11,344 bases of DNA from the NCBI GenBank assembly GCA_047639615.1, contig JBLIOL010000173.1, positions 1-11,344 of the forward strand. Reading direction: 5' to 3'. Positions 1 through 7,208 of this stretch are shown here, in pieces (position 1 is the first letter of the stretch; the number at the start of each line of letters is the position of its first letter). The position numbers and the translations under genes were made by a program. This DNA is from CAYWNK01 sp047639615 (GTDB lineage: Bacteria; Planctomycetota; UBA1135; GCA-002686595). The notes below the pieces were generated by a model. That model saw nothing but the letters and a program-made list of their open reading frames with translations. It was not told the origin of the DNA and ran no database searches.

Positions 1-2905
1 TCTCCACGGAGAGGCCCACGTCTACCAGACCACTGGTAAGCAGCCCGCTGACCTCCTCCGCGCGCTCCGCCGACACGTCCACCAGCATGCGCCGGTAGCC
101 GCCATGGTCCGGGAAGCGCTCCTCGAAGTGCCGCTCGGCGATCACAAGATCCCCCTGCAGCACGGTGTCAGAAATAGCCGCCACGATGCGCACCTTCATG
201 GCCCGCCCGCGCTCGTCCACATAGTCGAGCTCATCGCCTAGGCCCAACTTCAGCTGCCAGGTAAGGCTCGTCACATCGCCGATGGCGGGTACCACGTCCG
301 GGCCGAGGTCGAGATTCAGCAGGCTCCAAGCACCAAGAGGCTCATCGTCGGTCGGCTCGATCTGCTTGGCAAAGCGGAAGGCTCCGCGCTCCCCGAGAGC
401 AGCCGGATCCACGCCCAACAATGTCGGTGTGGCGGGCTTGGAGAGGTTCAAGCAGGAGGCGTCGTCGCCGTTGCGCACGCGCAAGCGCACGAAGTCCACG
501 CCCTCAAGATCCTCATCGTAGAAGCCAAAAGCCTCCGCGCCCTCGGCGGTGTCCAGGTCCGCAGTCAGAGGCAAGCTAGTGCGTCCGTAGAGGGCGAAGC
601 CGCCGGTGCCCGACGTGCGCGCGTAAGGATCACTGGGCGGCCCGAGTCGGTTTGCACCAACCGCGAGCACCATGAAAGCGCCGATAGCCACCAGCGCCGC
701 CACTCCCAAGCTACGTCCCGCGCGGCGCCGCGAATTCGCTGCGCCCAGGCTTACGCCACTACGCAAGGCGCGGCTCTCGGTCTGGCGACGCAGCCACCAG
801 CGCACCCACAAGAGGCCCGCCGTCAGCACCGCCGCGCCCGCACCGAAGAAGGCGCCCGCATGGGCCGGACCCAGAGACGGATCAACAAGCACACTCACCG
901 CCGCAGCCACGGACAGCAGCAGAACGGACCAGGTAGCGGAACGCTTGCCGCTCACGCTCTCCTGGGAAATGCCCACGCCCAGACGAGCCGCAAGCAACTC
1001 CACCACGCTACTGCCCAGAGCCTTGCGCACGCCCCAAGCAATCGCGACGAGCGTACTCAGCCAGGCCGACAGCACCCCGATGCTAAGCGTCATGGCCTGC
1101 CAATGGAACTCGATCGGCGTGCGCGCAACAGCATCCGCCCAAAGGGTATCGAGCCCCTTCAAGACCGCCTGCGTGAACAACAAGCCCAAGGGCGCACCGA
1201 GCACGGACCCGAGGAGCGCCAAGCTCCCGGCCTCCGCAAGCACCAGCCGACGAATGCGCTTGCGCCCAAACCCCAAGGCAACCAACAATCCCTGCTCGCT
1301 GGCACGCGCCTCGACTCCGAAGAGGAAGAGCTGCGTAGTGAGCAAGAGAGCTGCGATGATCAGGAAGAAGGACAGGCCCAGAAACAGGCCGCCGAAGTCC
1401 GTGGGCGACTGACTCGAGCGTCTTGCGGGCGTGCGCAAATCGCGCAGCACGAGCCCAAGATCCGCCGGCTGTAAAGCACCGCGTAGATTGGCCAGCAACT
1501 CAGCCTCGTACTGCGGCGTGAAACGCGCCCCACTCAGGGAACCGAAGCGGCTGCCCCAAAGTGCGCGGCCCGCGGCCAGGTTGATGAAGGCCTTAGGCGT
1601 GCCGCCGTGATCCTCCCAGTAGGCCTCGTCAGCCGGGCGAAGTGCTTTTAGATCCACGGGCGTACCCGGCTCCCAATCCCGGCAGGACTCCGCGTCCGCC
1701 AAACCAGGGAAGTCCGGCATCAGCTCGCGGCCTAGGCCCGTACCGATGACCTCAATGGCTCCAGCCATCCGGAAACTCGCGCTCTCCACCACCATACGCC
1801 GCGCCGCATCCACTCGATAGAACTCGAGCTCTACGGCTGCGCCCGACTCAAGCCCCATGTCTTCCTGAGCCCAAGCACTGAGCCGCAGCTCATCGTCCTC
1901 AAGGCCCGCGCCAAAGGCGAGTAATGGATCCGCGCTGGGAGCCGCATCCCCAAGTGGTCCGATGGCGCTGACCATGGAGTACGGAATACTGTGCTCGCCG
2001 CTGTGAATGCGATTCACAAAGTAGGTGAACACACCGGTCAGGGGCACGCTCTGCTGACCCTCAAGAGCGTCCACGAAGGGCTCGTCAAAGAACAGACGCT
2101 CGGTGACCAACTCGCGCTGACCCGTGGCCAATTCGTCCACGCGGATACCTGCGTCCGCCAACTGCCAAGCCGCGTCCAGGCGCTGCTGCACGTCCAGAAG
2201 GTCTGCGGCCTCGAAGGCCTGCAGGCTCAGTAGCGCCAGGTTGACCTTGGCATCCAGCTCGAGCTCCTGCTGCAGCCAGTCCAAGTCCACGTAGATATTC
2301 GCCGGATCGCCAGGTGTTCCGTCTAGAGCGAAGGCGCCGAAGTGCGCGTGGTCGAGGGTCCCGGTGACCTTCACCCGCAGGGCCACGCTGTCGTCCTGAC
2401 CAGCCAGAGAGAGGTCCCGCGGAATAGCGCTGGGCGGGCTGACGCGCAGGACCAGCGTATCGCCGACCTTGGCATCCATGCGCCGTTGCAACTCCAAAGA
2501 GAGCAGCGCCTGCTTAGCCGCGGGCAAGCCCACCTCGCCCGGCTGCGGAGCCAGCCCGTAGAAGCGTTGATCCACGCCGAGCAAGCGCACATCCGACACA
2601 CGCCGGTCGCCACGGGGTGTGGAAACGACGGCCGGTAGAAGCAATGCGGGAGCCGTCCGCGCGCCCTCAAGTTGTCCGAGTTCCTCCGACAGCTGCTCCG
2701 TAAAGAAGCGCTCGCCGCCGCCAAGTAGCACGTCCGCCGCACCAATTCGCGCCGCTGCACGATTCGCCAGGGTGTGGCGTACGGAGTCGCCAACACACAG
2801 GCCTCCCACAAGCACGGCACTAGCCACGGCCGCGCCGATCAACACGCCGAGATGGCTGCGCCTGTAGTGGCGCAGACTGCTCAGCAGAAAGCTAAGCCGA
2901 TTCAC
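1..2905 (-). CDS. FtsX/YbbP-type ABC transporter permease (3' end outside window)
   Basis: This is a large inner-membrane permease of the type VII ABC class (MacB, LolC/E, FtsX, YbbP). About 968 residues are visible and the reading frame is still open at position 1. It starts at a GTG that overlaps the TGA of the ATPase gene by four bases (GTGA), so the two are coupled. A hydrophobic helix lies near residues 19-38. A long extracytoplasmic region follows to about residue 500. Then come three helices near 505-528, 560-581 and 604-625 that form the first FtsX bundle, two more near 657-673 and 682-703, another near 732-751, and the start of a second extracytoplasmic domain. That order matches the duplicated ten-helix layout of YbbP-like permeases; the last helices would lie outside the window. 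The first extracytoplasmic domain (about 460 residues) is longer than I expect for the family. The substrate is unknown; lipids, lipoproteins or other hydrophobic envelope compounds are typical of relatives. Confidence 0.88.
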   Translation of the reverse strand, partial: MNRLSFLLSSLRHYRRSHLGVLIGAAVASAVLVGGLCVGDSVRHTLANRAAARIGAADVLLGGGERFFTEQLSEELGQLEGARTAPALLLPAVVSTPRGDRRVSDVRLLGVDQRFYGLAPQPGEVGLPAAKQALLSLELQRRMDAKVGDTLVLRVSPPSAIPRDLSLAGQDDSVALRVKVTGTLDHAHFGAFALDGTPGDPANIYVDLDWLQQELELDAKVNLALLSLQAFEAADLLDVQQRLDAAWQLADAGIRVDELATGQRELVTERLFFDEPFVDALEGQQSVPLTGVFTYFVNRIHSGEHSIPYSMVSAIGPLGDAAPSADPLLAFGAGLEDDELRLSAWAQEDMGLESGAAVELEFYRVDAARRMVVESASFRMAGAIEVIGTGLGRELMPDFPGLADAESCRDWEPGTPVDLKALRPADEAYWEDHGGTPKAFINLAAGRALWGSRFGSLSGARFTPQYEAELLANLRGALQPADLGLVLRDLRTPARRSSQSPTDFGGLFLGLSFFLIIAALLLTTQLFLFGVEARASEQGLLVALGFGRKRIRRLVLAEAGSLALLGSVLGAPLGLLFTQAVLKGLDTLWADAVARTPIEFHWQAMTLSIGVLSAWLSTLVAIAWGVRKALGSSVVELLAARLGVGISQESVSGKRSATWSVLLLSVAAAVSVLVDPSLGPAHAGAFFGAGAAVLTAGLLWVRWWLRRQTESRALRSGVSLGAANSRRRAGRSLGVAALVAIGAFMVLAVGANRLGPPSDPYARTSGTGGFALYGRTSLPLTADLDTAEGAEAFGFYDEDLEGVDFVRLRVRNGDDASCLNLSKPATPTLLGVDPAALGERGAFRFAKQIEPTDDEPLGAWSLLNLDLGPDVVPAIGDVTSLTWQLKLGLGDELDYVDERGRAMKVRIVAAISDTVLQGDLVIAERHFEERFPDHGGYRRMLVDVSAERAEEVSGLLTSGLVDVGLSVE

Positions 2906-3609
2906 TGGGCCGCCGTTGCCTGGCTGTCCACGAACCGGCCGCCCACGAGCGTCAGCGTCCGGCCGAGAGTGGCGGCCAGGTCAGGCGAGTGCGTTACGAC
3001 GAGCAGCGCCGCGCCCTCGAGCTCACTCTGCTCGCGCAGCAGCTTGCCCATCTCTGCGGCAGCCACCACATCTAAGGAGCCAGTCGGCTCATCCGCCAGC
3101 AGCAGCTTCGGCTTCAGCAAGAGCGCACGCACCACCGCCACCCGCTGACGCTCGCCTCCGGAAAGCTGCGCCGGCCTGTGATCCTTGCGCTCGCCCAAAC
3201 CGACCCGCTCGAGCAACCGCCCAGCGCGCGCTTGCAAGGCGCTGGTATCACCCGCGTCCCCGGCCAGCGTCGGCAGCAACACGTTCTCTAGGGCGGAGAG
3301 CTGCGGCAAGAGATGATGCTGCTGAAAGATGAAGCCCAGATCCTGATTGCGCATGCGCGCGACCTCGTCCGGTCCCAGCCCAGCCACATCCACGCCGCCG
3401 AGCAGCACACGCCCACGGCTAGGCACTTCGAGCGTGCCCGCCAGGTTGAGCAGAGTGCTCTTGCCCGAGCCCGAAGGCCCCACGATGGCCAGGGTCTCGC
3501 CCGCACCCAGCTCGAAGTCGATCCCGTGCAAAACACGGGTCTCCGCAGGCCCCGACCCGAAGGTCTTGGCTACGGCTTCGAAGCGCAAGAGCGACTCCTG
3601 GCCTGACAC
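2902..3609 (-). CDS. ABC transporter ATP-binding protein, LolD/YbbA/MacB type
   Basis: This 235-residue cytoplasmic ATPase would power the FtsX-type permease encoded directly downstream. All nucleotide-binding motifs are intact: Walker A GPSGSGKST at residues 44-52, Q-loop glutamine 96 within FIFQQHHLLPQL, signature LSGGERQR at 149-156, Walker B LLLADEPTGSLD at 169-180, and switch histidine 207 in VVTHS. The FQxHxLLPxLxxxENV stretch and the DEPTGxLD ending are typical of the LolD/MacB/YbbA/FtsE group, and the length is normal for it. The start is GTG at 3609-3607. It shares one base with the TAG of the upstream membrane-protein gene (TAGTG) and has a good GGGGAG ribosome site (3620-3615) five bases away. 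LolD, YbbA, MacB-type and FtsE-type ATPases are hard to separate by sequence alone; the duplicated-fold partner permease favours a YbbA-like pairing. Confidence 0.95.
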   Translation of the reverse strand: MSGQESLLRFEAVAKTFGSGPAETRVLHGIDFELGAGETLAIVGPSGSGKSTLLNLAGTLEVPSRGRVLLGGVDVAGLGPDEVARMRNQDLGFIFQQHHLLPQLSALENVLLPTLAGDAGDTSALQARAGRLLERVGLGERKDHRPAQLSGGERQRVAVVRALLLKPKLLLADEPTGSLDVVAAAEMGKLLREQSELEGAALLVVTHSPDLAATLGRTLTLVGGRFVDSQATAAQ

Positions 3610-4148
3610 TACTGCTCCCCTTGGGGCACTTCCGCGCTAACCGGCGCCTTGGCCGCAGCCGGAGCCGGCTTGTAAAGCGTCACCAAGGTACCGCCACCGG
3701 CGGCCATCAAGATGCCCGCGAAGAACTGCCAAGGCAGGCTCCCCACGCCACCCTTCGGCGGGTGCAGCCAGAGCACGACAACCGCGTTCACGATGGGCGC
3801 GCCAGCGAAGATGATCGACATGACGACCGCTGGTTGGCCCTTGGCTCCGAAGGCCAGCAGCACGCAGAAGGCACCGATGGCGCCCACTGTTCCGGCGATC
3901 AACGACTTGGACCAGCCACCGACGGGGAACTGCCAGTCGGAGCCATTGATCAGCATCATGGCCGCCGGCGCCAGCACGGCGATCAGCACGTAGGCGATGC
4001 CGACCATGAAGAAGGCCTTGTAGCGTCCGTTGACCGGATCTGCCATGCCCACCTGACCCATGTGCAGGAAGACTCCGTAGAGCCCCCACGAGATCACGGT
4101 CATGAGGGCGAAGACGATCCAAAGATTGCCGCTTGAGCTTTCGGGCAT
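3609..4148 (-). CDS. half-size EamA/DMT-like integral membrane protein
   Basis: This 179-residue protein is almost entirely membrane-embedded, with five likely helices near residues 8-30, 44-67, 83-101, 106-129 and 139-159. A short Ala/Pro-rich hydrophilic tail (160-179) follows. The glycine- and alanine-rich helices, the early SWGLYGVF stretch and the late AGILMAAGGGTLV helix resemble one repeat of drug/metabolite transporters (EamA). Full members have ten helices in two repeats, so this is half-size and would have to work as an oligomer or as an accessory subunit. ATG 4148-4146 lies one base after the thioesterase TGA, with no clear ribosome site, so translation probably depends on re-initiation. 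The gene ends in a TAGTG junction with the ABC ATPase gene. A role with that ABC system is inferred from position only. The family call rests on general character, not on a catalytic motif. Confidence 0.7.
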   Translation of the reverse strand: MPESSSGNLWIVFALMTVISWGLYGVFLHMGQVGMADPVNGRYKAFFMVGIAYVLIAVLAPAAMMLINGSDWQFPVGGWSKSLIAGTVGAIGAFCVLLAFGAKGQPAVVMSIIFAGAPIVNAVVVLWLHPPKGGVGSLPWQFFAGILMAAGGGTLVTLYKPAPAAAKAPVSAEVPQGEQ

Positions 4149-4149
4149 G

Positions 4150-4599
4150 TCAGGTGGTGGGCTCGATCAGAGCCGCAATGGCAGGAGGAATGTTCACGGC
4201 GCGGGGTCGGCCCGCCGCCGCATCTAGGGAAACGCAGACCACCTTGAGGCAGCCTGTAGCCAAGGGGGCGCTGTCCGCGTCGGACTCGCCCTCCAGGTGA
4301 AAAGTAAAGCCGTACTCGAAGCCCTTAGCCAACTTGGCCTGGACCCGGAGTTCGATGCGCATGACGTCTTCGAAGCGCACCGGCCGGCGGTAATCGCAGC
4401 TAGCGTGTACGCGCGCGAAGCCGTATTCGCGGCCCGCTGGCTCACCGGGGAGTTGGCCGTGGACGCCGAGGCCTAAGGAGCGCAGGAACTCATGCTCGCA
4501 GGTCTCCATCCAGCGGAAGAAGCCAGAGAAGTGCGCGATCCCGGCCATGTCGGTCTCCGAGAACTCCACGCGCCGGGTCATGCTGAACTGGTGAGCCAT
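4150..4599 (-). CDS. hotdog-fold acyl-CoA thioesterase, 4HBT/YbgC/FadM type
   Basis: This 149-residue single-domain protein should hydrolyse an acyl-CoA (or related acyl thioester) in the cytoplasm as an oligomer of hotdog folds. The diagnostic stretch is ETDMAGIAHFSGFFRWME at residues 15-32. It holds the catalytic aspartate D17 in the D-x-x-G-x-x-H context typical of 4-hydroxybenzoyl-CoA thioesterase and YbgC relatives. A central YRRPVRFEDVMRIELRV strand region (70-86) is also family-typical, and the length is normal. ATG 4599-4597 lies two bases after the TAG of the glycosyltransferase gene; its own stop is one base before the membrane-protein start, so it sits inside a tightly packed operon. 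The acyl chain cannot be read from sequence. Its place between a glycosyltransferase and an ABC exporter suggests lipid or acyl-conjugate metabolism, which is inference. Confidence 0.9.
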   Translation of the reverse strand: MAHQFSMTRRVEFSETDMAGIAHFSGFFRWMETCEHEFLRSLGLGVHGQLPGEPAGREYGFARVHASCDYRRPVRFEDVMRIELRVQAKLAKGFEYGFTFHLEGESDADSAPLATGCLKVVCVSLDAAAGRPRAVNIPPAIAALIEPTT

Positions 4600-4601
4600 A
4601 G

Positions 4602-5888
4602 CTAACTGCGAAGTCTACAGACCTGCTCGACAGCGCGCCCCATGCTGGCCGCGTCGAAACGCTCGAAGACGACCTTGCGGGCGGCCAGCCCAAGGGCCTG
4701 CGCCCGCTCACGATCCTGCAGCAGGTCCAGCAAGCAGGCGGCGTGCTGCCGACTGTCGCCCGGCGGATAGAGCAGACCTCCACCGGTGGCCTCCAGCAGC
4801 TCCGGGAAGGCCCCGCAATCGGGCTGCACCACGGGTGTTCCACTGGCCCAGGCCTCCAGCAAGTAAAGGCCGAAGGATTCCCCATAGGTGGCCGGCACGG
4901 AGAGCACATCCACCTCGCGCAGCAGCGCGAGCTTCGCCTCCCGGGAGACGGGCCCGCGTAGGTCGACCTGCGCCTCCAGCCCCGCCTCGCGCACGCGCCC
5001 TCGCAGGCGCTTAAGCAGGGCCTTGTCCTCGTTCAGCACCACCCCGGCCGCCACCAGACGCGCCTCGGGCAAGCGCTTGTTCACAATCATGAAGCTCTCC
5101 AGCAGCTGGTCGATGCCCTTGTCGCTGCACATGCGCGCCAGGAATCCGACCGTCGGCGGACGCTCCGCCGGCGCCGGCGCCGGCTCCGGAAAGTCGTCCA
5201 GCTCGATGCCATTCCAAACCACCGGCCGGCGCTCGGGCGCGAGCCCCAGGCGCTCGCCCATGAGCTCAGCCGTGTACTCGCTGACCGGAAGGAAGGCCGC
5301 CACGTCCTTGGCGCGCTCCTTGAGAGTGTCCCAACACTGCTGGCGATAGGGCTCCGCGAGGTTGTCCAGGAAGGGCGCCTCCCCCTGCAGGGTGCACAGC
5401 ACGGGACACTCCAGCGCCTTGCCGATCTCGCGCGCCAAGCCGATCAGCATCACATTCGACAGGATCACCACATCGGGTCGCGGCAACTCCTTGAGCCACT
5501 GCACGAGCTCATCCAACTGCGTGCGTTGACGTCCCGCTTCCCCGCGCAACATGGACAGAGTCAGAGGACCCAACCCCGGCGCCTCGGTCATCTTCGAACG
5601 CCCAGCCGCAAAGCGCAGCAGCCTCGGCGAGTCCAAGCGGTCGCGTAGAAAACGCGGCAGGAAGCGATAGCCCGGCAGCACCTGCTGCAAGAAGACATTG
5701 ATGCCGCCCATGTGCACATCCGCCGAGTGCTCTTGCGCGTCCGCGCCCTCTAGGCTGAAGGGTAAGTACAAGGGCGCGATCATGGCCTCGTGCCCAAGTT
5801 CGCAGAGGGCCTTCACCAGGGTGTTGTCCCGCAGGCAGCTCCCGCACAGGAATGTGCCCGTGCCCGGCGTCAGCTGGATGATGCGCAA
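4602..5888 (-). CDS. GT4-family glycosyltransferase
   Basis: This 428-residue GT-B enzyme should transfer a sugar from a nucleotide-sugar donor with retention of configuration. The amino-terminal Rossmann domain opens with MRIIQLTPGTGTFLCGSCLR, a start shared by a planctomycete/acidobacterial group of GT4 proteins in which the GSCxRDN motif is conserved. An Ala/Pro linker (about 233-245) leads into the donor domain. That domain has the phosphate-binding pair R252 and K257 in ARMCSDKG, the E337-x7-E345 motif (ESFGLYLLE), and SGTPVVQPDCGAFPE near 349-363. No membrane helix is seen, so it should be cytosolic or peripheral. The start is TTG at 5888-5886, chosen because it places the conserved MRIxQLTPGTG at the very beginning; it lies 15 bases after the radical SAM stop, with only a distant GAGGG upstream. 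The acceptor is unknown; envelope polysaccharide or glycolipid is plausible. Confidence 0.92.
   Translation of the reverse strand: MRIIQLTPGTGTFLCGSCLRDNTLVKALCELGHEAMIAPLYLPFSLEGADAQEHSADVHMGGINVFLQQVLPGYRFLPRFLRDRLDSPRLLRFAAGRSKMTEAPGLGPLTLSMLRGEAGRQRTQLDELVQWLKELPRPDVVILSNVMLIGLAREIGKALECPVLCTLQGEAPFLDNLAEPYRQQCWDTLKERAKDVAAFLPVSEYTAELMGERLGLAPERRPVVWNGIELDDFPEPAPAPAERPPTVGFLARMCSDKGIDQLLESFMIVNKRLPEARLVAAGVVLNEDKALLKRLRGRVREAGLEAQVDLRGPVSREAKLALLREVDVLSVPATYGESFGLYLLEAWASGTPVVQPDCGAFPELLEATGGGLLYPPGDSRQHAACLLDLLQDRERAQALGLAARKVVFERFDAASMGRAVEQVCRLRS
5167..5184. repeat. three perfect GCCGGC hexamer copies
   Basis: Three head-to-tail copies of GCCGGC lie inside the glycosyltransferase gene and encode part of the Ala/Pro linker between its two Rossmann domains. 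The unit is six bases, so gain or loss of a copy would keep the frame and only change linker length. Confidence 0.8.
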
Positions 5889-5903
5889 GGGAAGGGTCTG
5901 CCC

Positions 5904-7208
5904 TCAGACGTAGCGATCGCTGAGGTGCTGAGGCAGAAAAAAGGCCGGCAGCAGCCCGTCCACTAGGAGCAGACCTTCAGGGGTCAAGCGCACGCCATCC
6001 GACTCCACGTTGAGATAGCCGTCAGCCGCATGCTGCGCCAGCACATCCGCAAAGCGCTCCAGGGGATCGACCCCGAACTTGTCCTGAAACTCCGCAGCGA
6101 GCACATGCCCGGTCTTGAGCTGCAGGATCCACTCGCGGATCAAGCGCTCCTCGGCCTCGAGTTGGTAGGCGCGACTGACCGGCAACTCACCCTTGTCGAC
6201 GCCCGTCACGTAGGGCTCGAAGGAAGCCTCGTTCTGGAAGTGCAGCCCACCCAGGTGCGAGAAGGCCGAGACGCCCAAGCCGAGCATGTCGGCGCCGTGC
6301 CAGAGCGAGTCGCGATACAGGAAGCTCGTGCCCTTGCGGTTGGCCGTGTAGGCGCTGTTCTGACTGAAGCCAATTTGGCCCAAGGCGCCGAATGCCTCAG
6401 CTACCCAGCGACGCTTGGTCTCCCAATCCGCCACCGGCGCCGACTCCGCGCCCTCGTCCTTCATCTGCGCGTATATGGTGGTGTTGTAGGGCACCTCCAT
6501 CTGATAGATCGTGACGCTGTCGGGCTGCATCTCGCAGGTGCGCCGCACGCAGTCACTCCAGTTCTCGTCCGTTTCGCCAACCATGCCGGCGATCAGATCG
6601 ATGTTGACCTGGGGAAAGCCCACCTCGCGCGCGAAGCCGTAGGTGCGCTCGATCTCCACGTCACGGTGGGCGCGGTTGTTCAGCTCGAGGATCTTCGGGT
6701 TGAAGTTCTCCACGCCCAGGGACAGGCGCGTCACGCCCAAATCCCGCAAGGTCTGTAGCTTGGCCAAGGACAAGGTCCCCGGCTCGCACTCGAAGGTGAC
6801 TTCCTCCACGGCGCTCCAGTCCAAGCTCTCACGCAGGCGCCCGAAGAGTTGTTCCAGCTGCTGGCTCGAGAGGTAGCTCGGCGTACCACCGCCGAAGTAC
6901 ACGAAGCGCGGCTTGCGCCCGGCGATGTACGGCGTGCTGGCGTAGGCCGCAGCCTCCGCGCCCACCGCGTCCAGGTAGCGCACGACCTCTTTCGAGTTCT
7001 TGTCCGTGTAGACCTTGAAGTAGCAGAAGTGGCAGCGCTTACGGCAGAAGGGAATGTGCACGTACACGCCCAGGTCCCGGGTGGCTGGAGCTTCCTTCGC
7101 CAGCAGTCCATCCAAGCCCCCCACCGCTTCCGGATTCCAGAAGGAATAGGGTGGGTAGTTGGAGATGAAGTAGTTGCCTACTGTGGTTTTTTGCGCCTGA
7201 TCGGTCAT
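5904..7208 (-). CDS. HemN/HemW-like radical SAM protein of unresolved function
   Basis: This 434-residue protein has a radical SAM core followed by a HemN-type carboxy-terminal domain. The [4Fe-4S] cysteines are C55, C59 and C62 in IPFCRKRCHFCYFKV. The SAM-binding GGGTP is at 106-110, CEPGT at 141-145, and RLSLGVENF at 161-169. Residues 351-425 match the HemN carboxy-terminal region. The fourth cysteine of coproporphyrinogen dehydrogenase (CxxxCxxCxC) is phenylalanine 64, as in HemW. But the haem-binding HNxxYW motif of HemW aligns without gaps to YRDSLW (298-303), so only the tryptophan remains. It is therefore neither a standard HemN nor a standard HemW. An extra 45 residues containing GNYFISNYPPYSFW precede the core. 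ATG 7208 overlaps the propeller TGA by four bases (ATGA). Porphyrin/haem handling or another radical reaction in the operon's pathway are both possible. Confidence 0.88.
   Translation of the reverse strand: MTDQAQKTTVGNYFISNYPPYSFWNPEAVGGLDGLLAKEAPATRDLGVYVHIPFCRKRCHFCYFKVYTDKNSKEVVRYLDAVGAEAAAYASTPYIAGRKPRFVYFGGGTPSYLSSQQLEQLFGRLRESLDWSAVEEVTFECEPGTLSLAKLQTLRDLGVTRLSLGVENFNPKILELNNRAHRDVEIERTYGFAREVGFPQVNIDLIAGMVGETDENWSDCVRRTCEMQPDSVTIYQMEVPYNTTIYAQMKDEGAESAPVADWETKRRWVAEAFGALGQIGFSQNSAYTANRKGTSFLYRDSLWHGADMLGLGVSAFSHLGGLHFQNEASFEPYVTGVDKGELPVSRAYQLEAEERLIREWILQLKTGHVLAAEFQDKFGVDPLERFADVLAQHAADGYLNVESDGVRLTPEGLLLVDGLLPAFFLPQHLSDRYV

Noticed and set aside
672..1474. Two long overlapping plus-strand open frames (204 and 246 codons)
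   Set aside because: They lie entirely opposite the FtsX-type permease, are rich in Arg, Ser, Pro and Ala, and show no domain; they are GC-rich mirror frames.
2371..2820. 149-codon minus-strand frame inside the permease
   Set aside because: It is a shifted reading of the amino-terminal part of the permease, whose own frame gives a proper helix and extracytoplasmic domain.
6030..6758. 242-codon plus-strand frame opposite the radical SAM gene
   Set aside because: The minus-strand frame carries clear radical SAM motifs; the opposite frame has only low-complexity His/Val/Ala-rich sequence.
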